From Pseudovibrio exalbescens DSM 16456 (GTDB taxonomy: Bacteria; Pseudomonadota; Alphaproteobacteria; Rhizobiales; Stappiaceae), in NCBI RefSeq assembly GCF_000422785.1, contig NZ_AUGS01000008.1, forward strand, positions 1-64,000: 64,000 nucleotides of DNA. Reading direction: 5' to 3'. Both the position numbers and the translations under genes were made by a program. Each line of letters starts with the position of its first letter. Within the stretch, counting starts at the first letter, position 1. Below the pieces are notes generated by a model. It saw nothing but the letters and a program-made list of their open reading frames with translations. It was not told the DNA's origin and ran no database searches. Shown one piece after another: positions 52,607 to 62,986 of the stretch.

Positions 52607-54193
52607 TTAGAAGTGCAGTTGCTTGACCTGATTCACCTGACCGATCGCAGCAATCTTTTCCAACGCATCTGCGGGAATCTCACCGTCGACCTCCACAAGA
52701 CAGATCGCCTGTTCACCCTCGGCTTTACGCCCCAGATTGAACGTGGCGATGTTTACGCCTGCTTCGCCGAGGATAGACCCGAGCTGACCAATGAAGCCCG
52801 GCTTGTCATCATTTGTCACATACAACATGTTGGCGCCCAGCTCGGCCTCCATGTTGATGCCCTTGATCTGGATGATACGCGGCTTGCCATCAGAGAACAC
52901 AGTACCGGCAACAGAGCGTTCTTGTCGTTCCGTTATGATCGTCAAGCGAATGTAGTTCTCATAAACACCATGCTGTTCACGCCGGATATCTTCGATGGTT
53001 ATACCACGTTCTTTTGCCATCACGGGCGCAGAAACCATGTTCACCGTCTGCAGGAGTGGCTGCAAGACACCCGTCACGGCAGCAGCAGTAAGTGCCTTTA
53101 CATTCATCTCTGCCACATCGCCCTCATATTCGATGCGGATGCCCTTGATCGCCGTCTCCGTGGCCTGACCGGCAAATGACCCAAGTAGTTCGGCGAGTTT
53201 GACAAATGGCGTCAACTTCGGCGCTTCTTCAGCAGTAATTGACGGCATGTTGAGCGCATTGGATACAGCACCCTTGATCAGGTAATCCGCCATTTGCTCT
53301 GCAACTTGCAAGGCAACATTTTCCTGAGCCTCAGACGTCGATGCTCCAAGATGCGGCGTGCAAACGACATTCGGCGCACCAAACAGAGGGTTTTCCTTGG
53401 CAGGCTCTTCAGCGAACACGTCAATGGCAGCACCGCCAACCTTGCCGGAATCCAGAGCAGCCCGTAAGGCAACTTCGTCGACCAGACCGCCTCGCGCGCA
53501 GTTGATGAGATAAGCGCCATGCTTCATCTTTTCGATTGCGGACGCATCGATGATATTGCGTGTCTTGTCCGTCAAAGGCGTATGCAGCGTGATGAAATCA
53601 GCACGGGCCAAAAGTGTATCGAGATCCACCTTCTCAACACCAATATCCTGAGCCCGTTCCTCGGACAGGAATGGATCAAATGCAATCACGCGCATCTTCA
53701 AACCAATCGCGCGATCCGCGACGATGGATCCAATATTGCCGCAGCCAATCAGCCCCAAGGTTTTTGAGGTAATCTCAGTTCCCATGAACTTTGATTTTTC
53801 CCATTTCCCAGCCTGAGTGGAAGCATCTGCAGCCGGAATCTGGCGCGCTACGGCAAACATCATTGCAACGGCATGTTCGGCGGTGGTGATCGCGTTGCCG
53901 AACGGGGTGTTCATGACGATAACACCCTTGGCCGTCGCCGCGGGAATGTCAACGTTATCAACACCGATACCAGCACGACCGACCACCTTGAGGTTGTCCG
54001 CCGCAGCAAGGATCTTCTCAGTTACCTTGGTTGCGGAACGGATCGCCAACCCATCATATTGGCCGATGATCTCAGCCAGCTTCTCCTTGTCTTTGCCCAC
54101 ATCGGGCAGGAAATCAACTTCACAGCCGCGCTCTTTGAAAATCTCAACGGCAGCAGCGGAAAGCTTATCGGAAATCAGTACCTTAGGAGCCAT
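52607..54193 (-). CDS. serA: D-3-phosphoglycerate dehydrogenase
   Basis: A 528-residue long-form (type I) PHGDH that oxidises 3-phosphoglycerate to phosphohydroxypyruvate, the first step of serine synthesis. The NAD fold is GLIGCGNIGSIVADRA, catalytic segments include LINCARGGLVDE and CTPHLGASTSEAQENVA, and an intervening ASB domain is followed by a C-terminal ACT domain (NMLYVTNDDKPGFIGQLGSILGEAGVNIATFNLGR) that probably binds serine. The start at 54193 follows GAGAGGA; the open frame to 54253 is rejected. It lies 103 bases after serC in the same direction and probably shares its transcript. Confidence 0.95.
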   Translation of the reverse strand: MAPKVLISDKLSAAAVEIFKERGCEVDFLPDVGKDKEKLAEIIGQYDGLAIRSATKVTEKILAAADNLKVVGRAGIGVDNVDIPAATAKGVIVMNTPFGNAITTAEHAVAMMFAVARQIPAADASTQAGKWEKSKFMGTEITSKTLGLIGCGNIGSIVADRAIGLKMRVIAFDPFLSEERAQDIGVEKVDLDTLLARADFITLHTPLTDKTRNIIDASAIEKMKHGAYLINCARGGLVDEVALRAALDSGKVGGAAIDVFAEEPAKENPLFGAPNVVCTPHLGASTSEAQENVALQVAEQMADYLIKGAVSNALNMPSITAEEAPKLTPFVKLAELLGSFAGQATETAIKGIRIEYEGDVAEMNVKALTAAAVTGVLQPLLQTVNMVSAPVMAKERGITIEDIRREQHGVYENYIRLTIITERQERSVAGTVFSDGKPRIIQIKGINMEAELGANMLYVTNDDKPGFIGQLGSILGEAGVNIATFNLGRKAEGEQAICLVEVDGEIPADALEKIAAIGQVNQVKQLHF

Positions 54194-54296
54194 AGGACAT
54201 TCCTCTCGTGCAGAAGGACAGGCCTGGCACCGTCTGGCGCCAGAGCATTCCATTTCTCTTCAGTAATTCTCAAGAATTAAGGGCGATGCGGCTTGT

Positions 54297-55472
54297 TCAG
54301 CCAGCGGCCACCAACTTTGCTTTTTCCGAGGCAAACGCCCAGTCCAGCCAAGGCAGCAGAGCTTCCACATCGGAAGTTTCAACCGTCGCACCGGCCCAAA
54401 TGCGCAAACCCGAAGGCGCATCGCGATAAGCACCGATGTCGTAGGCTACGCCCTGTGCGTCAAGCGTGGAGACGATTGCCTTGGCAAACGCGGCCTGCTT
54501 GTCTTCCGGCAAAGCGACAACATCTGCATCAACGATTTTCAAGCACACAGATGTGTTTGACCGCGTTGCGGGATCCACGGCAAGGAAGTCTACCCAGTCG
54601 GTACGTTCCACCCACATAGCGATTGCATTTGCGTTTGCGTCAGCCCGGTTCACAAGGGCTTTCAAACCGCCAAGGTCTTTGCCCCATTTCAACGCGTCAA
54701 TGTAGTCTTCGACGCAGAGCATGCTTGGCGTGTTGATGGTGGCACCCTCGAAGATACCTTCGATGAGCTTTCCGCCTTTTGTCATGCGGAAGATCTTTGG
54801 CAGAGGCCAAGCTGGAGTATAGGTTTCCAGCCGTTCAACAGCGCGGGGTGACAAGATCAGAATGCCGTGAGCACCTTCACCCCCCAAAACCTTCTGCCAA
54901 GAATACGTAATAACATCTAGCTTGGAATAGTCCAGCTCCTGCGCGAACGCCGCGGAAGTAGCATCACAAATCACCAGACCTTCGCGATCCGCAGCGATCC
55001 AATCCGCATTCGGTACCCGAACGCCAGAGGTCGTTCCATTCCAAGTGAAAACAACGTCGTGTGCTGGGTTTACCTGTGTCAGGTCGGGAATCTCGCCATA
55101 TGGGGCGTCCAGTACCCGGGCATCAGTCAGCTTCAACTGCTTGATAACATCAGTTACCCACCCCGAACCGAAGCTTTCCCATGCCAGCATGTCAACAGGA
55201 CGGGCGCCAAGCATAGACCACATCGCCATTTCAACGGCGCCGGTATCGGATGCAGGTACAATGCCGATACGGTAGTCAGCAGGTACCTCAAGAACTTCAC
55301 GAGTAAGTTCAATGGCTTCTGCCAGCTTGGCTTTACCAATTTTAGCTCGGTGGGAACGGCCCAGAGGCGCGTCATTCAAAACGGCAGGCGTCCAAGCAGG
55401 ACGCTTCGCGCACGGGCCCGAAGAAAAGTTCGGGTTTGCCGGTTTAACAGCCGGCACTTCAATATTCGTCAT
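54297..55472 (-). CDS. serC: Phosphoserine aminotransferase
   Basis: A 391-residue PLP enzyme of the alphaproteobacterial SerC type (longer than the E. coli enzyme). It transaminates phosphohydroxypyruvate with glutamate to give phosphoserine. The start [15 protein letters not shown], the segment [15 protein letters not shown] and the PLP-lysine region [21 protein letters not shown] are typical. It is first in a serC-serA pair. The 5' leader contains a strong hairpin close to the start and may be a regulatory RNA. Confidence 0.95.
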   Translation of the reverse strand: MTNIEVPAVKPANPNFSSGPCAKRPAWTPAVLNDAPLGRSHRAKIGKAKLAEAIELTREVLEVPADYRIGIVPASDTGAVEMAMWSMLGARPVDMLAWESFGSGWVTDVIKQLKLTDARVLDAPYGEIPDLTQVNPAHDVVFTWNGTTSGVRVPNADWIAADREGLVICDATSAAFAQELDYSKLDVITYSWQKVLGGEGAHGILILSPRAVERLETYTPAWPLPKIFRMTKGGKLIEGIFEGATINTPSMLCVEDYIDALKWGKDLGGLKALVNRADANANAIAMWVERTDWVDFLAVDPATRSNTSVCLKIVDADVVALPEDKQAAFAKAIVSTLDAQGVAYDIGAYRDAPSGLRIWAGATVETSDVEALLPWLDWAFASEKAKLVAAG

Positions 55473-55545
55473 GTGACTACCCTTTCAGATAGGTGCCCCT
55501 CGTTGGGGAGGGGTGTCCCACCGACGGGTCTATGTGAAACCAAAG
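55473..55545 (-). promoter_or_regulatory. Structured serC leader (candidate serC RNA motif)
   Basis: On the minus strand the 5' leader has GGTGGGACA, then a perfect hairpin CCCCTC-CCCAAC-GAGGGG (55513-55496), then GAAAGGG and the start codon 24 bases after the hairpin. A conserved alphaproteobacterial leader called the serC motif is known upstream of serC. The position and compact hairpin fit, but I cannot verify a covariance-model match. Confidence 0.45.
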
Positions 55546-55721
55546 GTTCGGTCAACAAACTTTTGCGCTTCTTCAGTTTTCAGAACTTGCGCGCACACCG
55601 AATGCAAAGAAATAAACTTATGAATTTCAAAGGGTTACGACTCAGTATTTTTGACTGTATTTTTTATCCCAAATGATCGAATCACCTTGAGAATCGGTTC
55701 AGACGGGCCTTTTGACCGGCA

Positions 55722-55756
55722 ATAAAAAAGGGGCCTGCTGATGCAGACCCCGTTTT
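55722..55756 (-). terminator. Terminator of the outer-membrane protein gene
   Basis: Minus-strand GGGGTCTGC-ATCA-GCAGGCCCC hairpin followed by TTTTTT, 22 bases after the stop. Confidence 0.88.
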
Positions 55757-55777
55757 GCATTCGCTATTTCCGGCGGA

Positions 55778-56566
55778 TCAGTATTTGGACACGACCGGCC
55801 CAGGTGTATAGTCGGCATAGCTCGGACCGAACTCGTAGCGCATTCCAACACGGAACTCATGAGCCGACAGATCGCGGTATTCGATGGAGTCCGTGGCCCC
55901 CGCATCAGTGAATTTCTTGGTTTTGGCGTCACCGATGTTCAAGTACCTATAACCAGCGTCGATGTGCCAATGGGGGCTGATTGAGTACCCCACACCAGCC
56001 ATAAGAGCCCACGAAAAGTTCCAGTTCGAGCCCCCCGGATATGCAACGCGTGCACCGCCATCATTGATCGCTTTGACTGAATCAACATTCACGTAGGACG
56101 CACCAATACCCGCCCCTACATACGGCGAAAAGCCGTTGTATTGCCCCAGATCCGCATAGACATTCCAAAGAACCGTCCACACATCGAGGGTGGCATACTC
56201 ATCCGATGCGGCACTGGAACCTACACAGGAACTGATACAAGCCGCATTCGCATAGAAATCCGAATCCCACTCGTAGTCCAAGGTCACATCAGTTCGCAGG
56301 TAGTCATTGAAGCGATAGCCTGCACCAACGCCGACAACACCCGTCGGATCCATATCTTCATCATAGAAACCGACATGCGCAAAACCTGCATCCGGTTGAG
56401 TATAAACCTTGTACCCAATGTCACCGCGCAAGTACCAACCGCTGTTGCTTGCTTCCGGCACCACCGGCACATGTTCGATTACCGGCTCGGGAAGATCAGC
56501 AGCCCAAACGGCGCTTGCCGCTGCAGCGGCACAAGCGAACGAAACTACGCGAACTATCGATTTCAT
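55778..56566 (-). CDS. Outer-membrane beta-barrel protein (Omp25/Omp31-like)
   Basis: A 262-residue exported protein. The signal peptide IVRVVSFACAAAAASAVWA is cleaved before ADLPEP. The mature part has alternating beta strands (GWYLRGDIGYKVY, VVGVGAGYRFNDYLRTDVTLDYEWD, FSPYVGAGIGASYVNVD, WALMAGVGYSISPHWHIDAGYRYLNIGD) and ends with an aromatic residue (VVSKY), the outer-membrane insertion signal. It resembles the small 8-strand porin-like proteins abundant in Hyphomicrobiales. It is probably structural or adhesive. Two cysteines (ACISSCVG) sit in a predicted extracellular loop. Confidence 0.85.
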   Translation of the reverse strand: MKSIVRVVSFACAAAAASAVWAADLPEPVIEHVPVVPEASNSGWYLRGDIGYKVYTQPDAGFAHVGFYDEDMDPTGVVGVGAGYRFNDYLRTDVTLDYEWDSDFYANAACISSCVGSSAASDEYATLDVWTVLWNVYADLGQYNGFSPYVGAGIGASYVNVDSVKAINDGGARVAYPGGSNWNFSWALMAGVGYSISPHWHIDAGYRYLNIGDAKTKKFTDAGATDSIEYRDLSAHEFRVGMRYEFGPSYADYTPGPVVSKY

Positions 56567-56728
56567 GTTTCTGCCCCTTCTGGCGGCCGCGCCTCCCGGC
56601 TGCAGCCCTACTCAAAACTCGAGGTCAGTAGACATGATAATAATTACCTATAAATTAACTATGGTGATTTACTGTAAATTTTAACGTAAACAAAGAATTA
56701 ACGCTCGGTAGCACGTTGCCATCAAATA

Positions 56729-56757
56729 GAAAAGGCTGCCCACGGGACAGCCTTTTG
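56729..56757 (-). terminator. glmM terminator
   Basis: Minus-strand AAAAGGCTG...CAGCCTTTT hairpin with a T-rich tail, 22 bases after the glmM stop. Confidence 0.8.
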
Positions 56758-56778
56758 CTTAACAAAGATATGAAATAC

Positions 56779-58125
56779 TCACGCAGCTGCTTCAACAGCT
56801 CCCGCAATGGACGCCACCACATCTCCCAGTAGAGCCGCATCATCACACTCACCCATGACGCGGATCAACGGTTCAGTGCCAGAGGCGCGAATAACGAGGC
56901 GTCCGCAAGTACCCATGCGCTCCTCGCCAGCCTTGATTGCAGCCTGAACCTCTTCATTCTGCAGCGGCTGGCCGCCGTTGTATCGCACATTCTTCAAGAT
57001 TTGAGGCACCGGTTCAAACCTGTTGCAGACCTCCGAAACCGGCTTGTCGTGTTTCTTCACGCAAGCGAGCAACTGCAGGGCTGCAACCAAGCCATCTCCA
57101 GTGGTCGCAAAATCAGAGAGGACGATATGGCCTGACTGCTCCCCCCCCACATTGAAGCCGTGGGCACGCATGTGTTCCACCACGTAGCGATCACCCACCT
57201 TGGTGCGAGCAAGCTGCAAGCCGATGTCATTCAGATACCGCTCCAACCCCAGATTGGACATGACAGTTGCAACTATTCCGGGGGCGGACAAACGATTATC
57301 TTCTTGCCATGACTGAGCAACGACCGCCATCAACTGGTCGCCATCGACAATACGTCCGCGTTCATCGGCGATGATAACGCGGTCCGCATCCCCATCCAGC
57401 GCTATACCGATATCCGCCCGAACCTCATGGACCTTGCGGCACAACGCATCAACCGAGGTAGAACCACATTCCTTGTTGATGTTAAAGCCATTAGGTTCCA
57501 CACCAATCGGGAAAACCTCGGCCCCCAGCTCCCAAAGCACTTCTGGCGCCACCTTGTAGGCCGCGCCGTGAGCGCAGTCGATCACAACTCGCATACCTTC
57601 AAGCGAAATATCTCGGGGTAGTGTACGTTTCGCGAACTCCATATAGCGATCGCGTACGCCATCAATACGTTTTGCCCGGCCGAGTTCTTCTGGGGGCGCC
57701 AACACACTGGACAGATCATCCGCATCAATCAAACGCTCGATTTCAACTTCCGTCTCATCGGAGAGCTTGAAGCCGTCGGGTCCAAAGAACTTGATCCCAT
57801 TGTCTTCAAACGGATTGTGAGACGCGGAAATCATAACGCCGAGATCAGCACGCAGCGAACGGGTCAACATGGCAACCGCCGGCGTTGGCATCGGTCCCAG
57901 AATGAAAACATCCAACCCAGCTGCCGTAAAACCAGCCACCAAAGCGTTTTCGATCATGTATCCTGAAAGACGCGTATCTTTTCCGATCACAACGCGATGG
58001 CGATATTTGCCGCGACGAAACGTAACGCCAGCGGCCATCCCCACTTTCAGAGCGATATCCGGCGTAATTGGCCATTTATTTGCCGTTCCGCGGATACCAT
58101 CGGTACCAAAATATGTTCGCGACAT
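56779..58125 (-). CDS. glmM: Phosphoglucosamine mutase
   Basis: A 448-residue hexose phosphomutase that converts glucosamine-6-phosphate to glucosamine-1-phosphate for UDP-N-acetylglucosamine, and so for peptidoglycan and lipid A. Active-site Ser102 is in [15 protein letters not shown]; the metal loop is [11 protein letters not shown], the sugar loop [12 protein letters not shown], and the phosphate loop [14 protein letters not shown]. The N terminus [12 protein letters not shown] is typical. It lies downstream of ftsH in the same direction, the usual alphaproteobacterial neighbourhood. Confidence 0.96.
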   Translation of the reverse strand: MSRTYFGTDGIRGTANKWPITPDIALKVGMAAGVTFRRGKYRHRVVIGKDTRLSGYMIENALVAGFTAAGLDVFILGPMPTPAVAMLTRSLRADLGVMISASHNPFEDNGIKFFGPDGFKLSDETEVEIERLIDADDLSSVLAPPEELGRAKRIDGVRDRYMEFAKRTLPRDISLEGMRVVIDCAHGAAYKVAPEVLWELGAEVFPIGVEPNGFNINKECGSTSVDALCRKVHEVRADIGIALDGDADRVIIADERGRIVDGDQLMAVVAQSWQEDNRLSAPGIVATVMSNLGLERYLNDIGLQLARTKVGDRYVVEHMRAHGFNVGGEQSGHIVLSDFATTGDGLVAALQLLACVKKHDKPVSEVCNRFEPVPQILKNVRYNGGQPLQNEEVQAAIKAGEERMGTCGRLVIRASGTEPLIRVMGECDDAALLGDVVASIAGAVEAAA

Positions 58126-58355
58126 GCGCTTGTCCTATTTACTCTCAGGTGCTCAGATCCGTTGACGCGAAAGCCCGAAGGCGATCAAGCTAGTCACGGC
58201 TTGTGTCTGTTGTCAGACGTCAAACCTTACACGGTCAAACACCAAAAACTCGTTGGTACTTGGCTTGATACAATCATCATGGCCGCTTGTGGGGTCAAAA
58301 AATGTTTTCTTTTGTTACCAACTGGCAAATGTAGGCAATACAATCCTCTAGAAAC

Positions 58356-58389
58356 GCAAAAACGCCCGGTTTTCCACCGGGCGTTTGCA
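58356..58389 (-). terminator. ftsH terminator
   Basis: Minus-strand AAACGCCCGG...CCGGGCGTTTTT hairpin, about 20 bases after the ftsH stop. Confidence 0.88.
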
Positions 58390-58409
58390 TCTTGTACAAG
58401 AGCACTGGC

Positions 58410-60332
58410 TCAGCCCTGTGGCTGAGGCTCCAGCCCATCGCCACTGGCTTCACCGCCAGAGCGCTTGGATCCGGTAGACGGAATACCGGAAGACCGAGCG
58501 GGAGGCACATCATCTCCCGAATCCCGAACAGGCGGCTCGCCTTCAAGCAGTTTGCGAATTTCATCACCAGACAAGGTTTCGTATTCAATCAATCCCTTGG
58601 CGATGATGTGCAGCTCATCTTCATGTTCCGAAAGAATGCGCTTGGCAGTTTCGTATCCTTCGTTCACGAAGCGTTTGACTTCTTCATCTACCAGTTGCTG
58701 CGTTTCATCAGATACGTTCTGGTTCTTGGCAACCGAGTGGCCGAGGAAGACCTCCTCTTGGTTCTCGCCATACAGAAGCGGGCCCAATTTGTCTGACATG
58801 CCATACTGAGTTGCCATGGCACGGGCAAGCTTGGTTGCCATCTGAATATCGCCAGAGGCACCAGAGGTTACCTTTTCGTAGCCAAAAATCATCTCTTCAG
58901 CCACACGTCCACCCATTGCCACAGCCAGATCCGCATAACACTTGGCTCGCGTCAGAGATACCTGATCCTTTTCAGGCAAGCGCATCACCATGCCCAACGC
59001 GCGGCCACGCGGAATGATGGTGGCCTTGTGAATCGGATCAGAGGCCGGCATGTGAAGGGCCACCAGCGCATGGCCACCCTCATGATACGCCGTCAGCTTC
59101 TTTTCCTCTTCGGTCATGACCAAGGTCCGACGTTCGGAGCCCATCATCACCTTGTCCTTGGCGTCCTCAAACTCCGCCATGGTAACCAGACGCTTGGATC
59201 GACGCGCCGCCAGAAGGGCAGCTTCGTTCACCAGATTCATCAGGTCAGCACCCGAGAAACCGGGTGTACCTCGAGCAAGAGTTTTAACATCCACATCCGG
59301 AGCCAGGGGCACCTTGCGCATGTGCACCTTGAGGATCTTCTCACGGCCCGTGATGTCCGGGTTTGGAACCACGATCTGGCGGTCGAAACGACCAGGACGC
59401 AACAACGCCGGGTCAAGAACGTCAGGACGGTTGGTTGCCGCGATGATAATGATACCTTCGTTCGGCTCAAAACCATCCATCTCCACCAGCAACTGGTTCA
59501 AGGTCTGTTCACGCTCATCATTGCCGCCGCCAAGACCAGCACCACGATGCCGACCGACCGCGTCGATTTCGTCAATGAAGATGATGCAAGGTGCGTTTTT
59601 CTTCGCTTGTTCAAACATGTCGCGAACACGGGAAGCGCCCACGCCCACAAACATTTCAACAAAGTCCGAACCGGAGATCGTGAAGAACGGCACGTTGGCT
59701 TCGCCAGCAACCGCGCGAGCGGTAAGCGTCTTACCAGTACCAGGAGGACCTACCAACAAGCAGCCGCGCGGTATTTGACCACCAAGACGCTGGAATTTTT
59801 GAGGATCGCGAAGGAACTCAACGATTTCCTGCAGATCTTCTTTGGCCTCATCAATGCCGGCCACATCATCGAAGGTCACACGGCCCTGCGTCTCAGTCAG
59901 CAGCTTTGCCTTCGATTTGCCGAAACCCATAGCCTTGCCGCCAGACCCCTGCATCTGCCGCATCACAAAAATCCAGATACCGAGAATCAGCAGCATCGGG
60001 AACCAGGAAATCAATGCACCCAGCAATGAGAAGTTCTCGGAGGGCGGCTTAGCATTGATCATGACGCCCTTCGAGCGCAACAATTCAACGTACTGAGCGT
60101 TGTCCGGTGCATAGGTCTGGAATGACCCTCCGCTATTGTAGCTGCCCGAAATCTGCTGTCCCTCAATCGTAACCTCTCGAACATCCCCTTGCTCAGCTTG
60201 ACTGAGAAACTGGGAGAACGGGACTTGATTGTCGCTCGTTCTGGAGGCTGGGCTTTGGAATAGCTGGAACAGAGCAATCAGCAGCAGGCCGATGATCACC
60301 CAAAGGGCGAAGTTCCTGAAATTTGCGTTCAT
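58410..60332 (-). CDS. ftsH: ATP-dependent zinc metalloprotease FtsH
   Basis: A 640-residue membrane AAA+ protease. Two N-terminal helices ([17 protein letters not shown] and [22 protein letters not shown]) enclose a periplasmic domain. The AAA module has Walker A at residues 195-202 (GPPGTGKT), Walker [13 protein letters not shown], and the second-region-of-homology arginine in RPGRFDRQI. The zinc protease motif is HEGGH in [13 protein letters not shown]. It degrades misfolded membrane proteins and, in other bacteria, RpoH and LpxC. AAAGGGA precedes the ATG. It follows tilS, separated by 233 bases that would hold its promoter. Confidence 0.97.
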   Translation of the reverse strand: MNANFRNFALWVIIGLLLIALFQLFQSPASRTSDNQVPFSQFLSQAEQGDVREVTIEGQQISGSYNSGGSFQTYAPDNAQYVELLRSKGVMINAKPPSENFSLLGALISWFPMLLILGIWIFVMRQMQGSGGKAMGFGKSKAKLLTETQGRVTFDDVAGIDEAKEDLQEIVEFLRDPQKFQRLGGQIPRGCLLVGPPGTGKTLTARAVAGEANVPFFTISGSDFVEMFVGVGASRVRDMFEQAKKNAPCIIFIDEIDAVGRHRGAGLGGGNDEREQTLNQLLVEMDGFEPNEGIIIIAATNRPDVLDPALLRPGRFDRQIVVPNPDITGREKILKVHMRKVPLAPDVDVKTLARGTPGFSGADLMNLVNEAALLAARRSKRLVTMAEFEDAKDKVMMGSERRTLVMTEEEKKLTAYHEGGHALVALHMPASDPIHKATIIPRGRALGMVMRLPEKDQVSLTRAKCYADLAVAMGGRVAEEMIFGYEKVTSGASGDIQMATKLARAMATQYGMSDKLGPLLYGENQEEVFLGHSVAKNQNVSDETQQLVDEEVKRFVNEGYETAKRILSEHEDELHIIAKGLIEYETLSGDEIRKLLEGEPPVRDSGDDVPPARSSGIPSTGSKRSGGEASGDGLEPQPQG

Positions 60333-60565
60333 TTCGATCCCTTTACCGCTGAGGCGCGGAGGTCTTCGCGTTTCGTATTTTCTCTTGTCGTAACATAGGG
60401 GTCACTGATGGACCTGCCAAGGTGGACTCAAGAATGACACGACGACAATTCGATTTTCTTAAGACAAAAAACCTCAGTTAATTGTCAGGTATTCCTGCTC
60501 CCTCTCACCTCTGGCATTTCCCCAAAAGGTACGACAGAGTATTGGGTACGTTGAATACCCCAACG

Positions 60566-61885
60566 TCATGACAATCCAGTATGGAGCAACTTCACGACAC
60601 AAGTTGGGCAACTCGGTCCGCGAAGGCCAGATATGACGCCACCCGGTTCATCGACTACCGGGATGTAGGGCATCTGTCCCGGAATTACAACAAGCGGCGC
60701 ACTGGCAAAGGCAGATTTCGGCCATTCCTGAGGGGGCTGAAGTCCAAAGGCGGCAAACCCACCAACCCCTAAAGGTTGAATAACGCTACCCGCTGGCACC
60801 TTCCGCGTCTCAAACAGGAACCGATTGTCCCAGTGCCCCACCCCTGTTTCAGGCAAGCTCAATGCATCGGGAGGGTTGCGACCCAATTCTCTAAACAAGA
60901 ATGCATCTGTCCGTCGCAAGTGTACGCGTACGCCCCCCAATGTTGCGCCACCTGAGGCAAACGACAAATCGATCACTTTTGTGTAAAGACGCTCAATTTT
61001 GTTTAATCTCGGCGTGTAGTTACCGCCCCCGACAAGGCGAATGACCCGCGCCAAAAGCCGCAAACCCACCTCTTCAGGCAGCTCAGATAGTGCTCCGCGC
61101 GGTAAACGCACTGGCCCTGCCGGATGCATTTCACACTTTTCACGAAAGAAACGCGCGACCCACGCATCCAATGCCGAACGCGCGCGTCCCAGTCGACGTG
61201 CCGTATCGGCAAGTTTCTCCGCGGTAAGACCCAACTCTCCAAGCATGGCCATCGATTGACGAATACGCACGCGTTCGTAGTGGGGATCCAAGTTACTGGG
61301 ATCCTCAACCCACGACAGCGCCTTGGCGCGCAATGTCGCCTCAAGCCGCGCTTTCGGCACTTCGAGCAGAGGGCGCAACAGCATGGGCTCGGTATCAGTT
61401 CGCACCCGGCTCATGCCGGCAAGACCGTAAACACCACTGCCACGAGCAAGCCGGTACAAGAACGTTTCAGCCTGGTCATCCAGATGATGAGCAAGCACGA
61501 TCGCACTCGCCCCACTCTCACACGCAGCTTGTTCCAAGAGATTGTATCGAGCAGTCCGTGCCTTGGCCTGCACATTGCTCGACGGCTTGGGCTCATCCCA
61601 TGTCACGATACGATGGGGAATGCCCAAATCATCGCAGACCTGTCTGACGACCAGAGCCTCATCAGCTGCTTCGGGGCGCAATTTGTGATCGACTGTGACA
61701 GCTAATAGCGCGGGTTTATTGTCTAGTGATCGCCGCCACTCGGCTAACAGCACCAATAATGCTAGGGAATCGGCGCCACCAGACACGGCGACAACAAGAG
61801 ACTTGAAATCAGCGAGATCGGCAAACAGCACCTCGGCTTCATCTGGCCCAATCGGTGAGTGCGCTCGATCACTTGCAGTTGGCAC
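60566..61885 (-). CDS. tilS: tRNA(Ile)-lysidine synthase
   Basis: A 439-residue enzyme that makes lysidine at C34 of tRNA-Ile(CAU) so that it reads AUA. The PP-loop ATP pyrophosphatase motif is VAVSGGADSLALLVLL (from residue 33), with HHLDDQAETFLYRLARGSG further on. The substrate-recognition C-terminal domains are shorter and diverged. The start is a GTG at 61885, overlapping the end of cpoB by 17 bases, which suggests coupled translation. The neighbours tol-pal, cpoB and ftsH are typical. Confidence 0.93.
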   Translation of the reverse strand: MPTASDRAHSPIGPDEAEVLFADLADFKSLVVAVSGGADSLALLVLLAEWRRSLDNKPALLAVTVDHKLRPEAADEALVVRQVCDDLGIPHRIVTWDEPKPSSNVQAKARTARYNLLEQAACESGASAIVLAHHLDDQAETFLYRLARGSGVYGLAGMSRVRTDTEPMLLRPLLEVPKARLEATLRAKALSWVEDPSNLDPHYERVRIRQSMAMLGELGLTAEKLADTARRLGRARSALDAWVARFFREKCEMHPAGPVRLPRGALSELPEEVGLRLLARVIRLVGGGNYTPRLNKIERLYTKVIDLSFASGGATLGGVRVHLRRTDAFLFRELGRNPPDALSLPETGVGHWDNRFLFETRKVPAGSVIQPLGVGGFAAFGLQPPQEWPKSAFASAPLVVIPGQMPYIPVVDEPGGVISGLRGPSCPTCVVKLLHTGLS

Positions 61886-62813
61886 GGCTTCTTTCGTTCT
61901 TTGCCTGACTCAGTACTTCGTTGGAAGCGGATGGAAACTTGGTCAAAAGCTCCGAATAAGTCGCACACGCCGCATCGTTTTCGCCTAGCCCAAACAACGA
62001 TTGCCCCAACTTCAACAGGCTTTCAGGTGCAATGTCACTCGACGGGTAATCAGTGTAGCTTTTCAAGAAAGCATCAGCCGCCCCCCGATAGTCACGCTGC
62101 GACAGTAAGCTCTCCCCATACCAATACTGGGCATTGGGCGCCAAATCATGATCTGGATACATGCCTAAGAATGTATCGAACCCCTCGGCAGCAGCCGGAT
62201 AGTTACCCGCCATGACCAGATCATAGAACATGTTGTAGTCGGCACGTGGGTTGCCTGTAATGGAAGACTGCACATCACCATTGAATGTCGCTACATCTGG
62301 ACCACCGGGCGCAACCAGTATGTTCCCATCAGAGGCGTTGCCGCTAGAGGGCGCAGAAGCGGACGGTGCGCCGTTACTACCTTGCGCCAAGGCAGAAAGA
62401 TCCAGAGGCCCGGCCCCTGTACCTTGCGCCGTATCGCGAATGTTCTGGGTTTGCTCGGTGCGCGATACCCGTGGGCCTGTTTGCTGCGGTTGTTGCTGAG
62501 GCTCTACACGCCCCTGCGTGGAAGAGTTTTGTTGCGGGCTTATTGGCGAGCCACCTTCCAGCTGTTGAAGGCGATACTCGTTGTCTTCCTGAGCCCTGCG
62601 CAATTGATCTTCCAGTGTACGCACCTGGAACTGAAGCTGTTCCACCTGTCCTGTCAGCGACCGGATTTGTTCTTCAAGCTGTCCAAGACGCGCGCTGGTC
62701 TGTGCTGCATCATCCCGATCAGATCCGAAAAGCTGCGCCGACGCGGGAGCCACAACGCTTGCACACAAAAAGAAACTTAAAAAATACGTCGCAACCTTGC
62801 GGTTCAGTGTCAT
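61869..62813 (-). CDS. cpoB: Cell-division coordinator CpoB (YbgF)
   Basis: A 314-residue periplasmic protein. The signal peptide is VATYFLSFFLCASVVAPASA. A coiled-coil segment (ARLGQLEEQIRSLTGQVEQLQFQVRTLEDQL in pieces) is followed by a Gln/Pro/Ser-rich linker and C-terminal TPR repeats (YNMFYDLVMAGNYPAAAEGFDTFLGMYPDHDLAPNAQYWYGESLL in pieces). CpoB links the Tol-Pal complex with peptidoglycan synthesis during constriction. The ATG at 62813 follows GGGAG; an in-frame TTG lies one codon upstream. It sits between pal and tilS. Confidence 0.93.
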   Translation of the reverse strand: MTLNRKVATYFLSFFLCASVVAPASAQLFGSDRDDAAQTSARLGQLEEQIRSLTGQVEQLQFQVRTLEDQLRRAQEDNEYRLQQLEGGSPISPQQNSSTQGRVEPQQQPQQTGPRVSRTEQTQNIRDTAQGTGAGPLDLSALAQGSNGAPSASAPSSGNASDGNILVAPGGPDVATFNGDVQSSITGNPRADYNMFYDLVMAGNYPAAAEGFDTFLGMYPDHDLAPNAQYWYGESLLSQRDYRGAADAFLKSYTDYPSSDIAPESLLKLGQSLFGLGENDAACATYSELLTKFPSASNEVLSQAKNERSRANCK

Positions 62814-62986
62814 CAAAATCTCCCGAGCAGCACCAATTCACTGATGAACTACTAGTAACATGCTGATATCGGCCAAATTTTGACACTTGGCCCTATCAAA
62901 TCACCATAGGTTATTTTTCGGGCAACCTGAGCTGAAAAAGGGGCGCTTTGGTCAAGTCGCCCCTCTTTACCTCACTTCGCTGTGTA

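Noticed and set aside
60333-60565. Small gene or terminator in the tilS-ftsH spacer
   Set aside because: A short GGGTA/TACCC dyad lacks a U-tract, and no ORF has a credible start. The stretch probably holds only the ftsH promoter.
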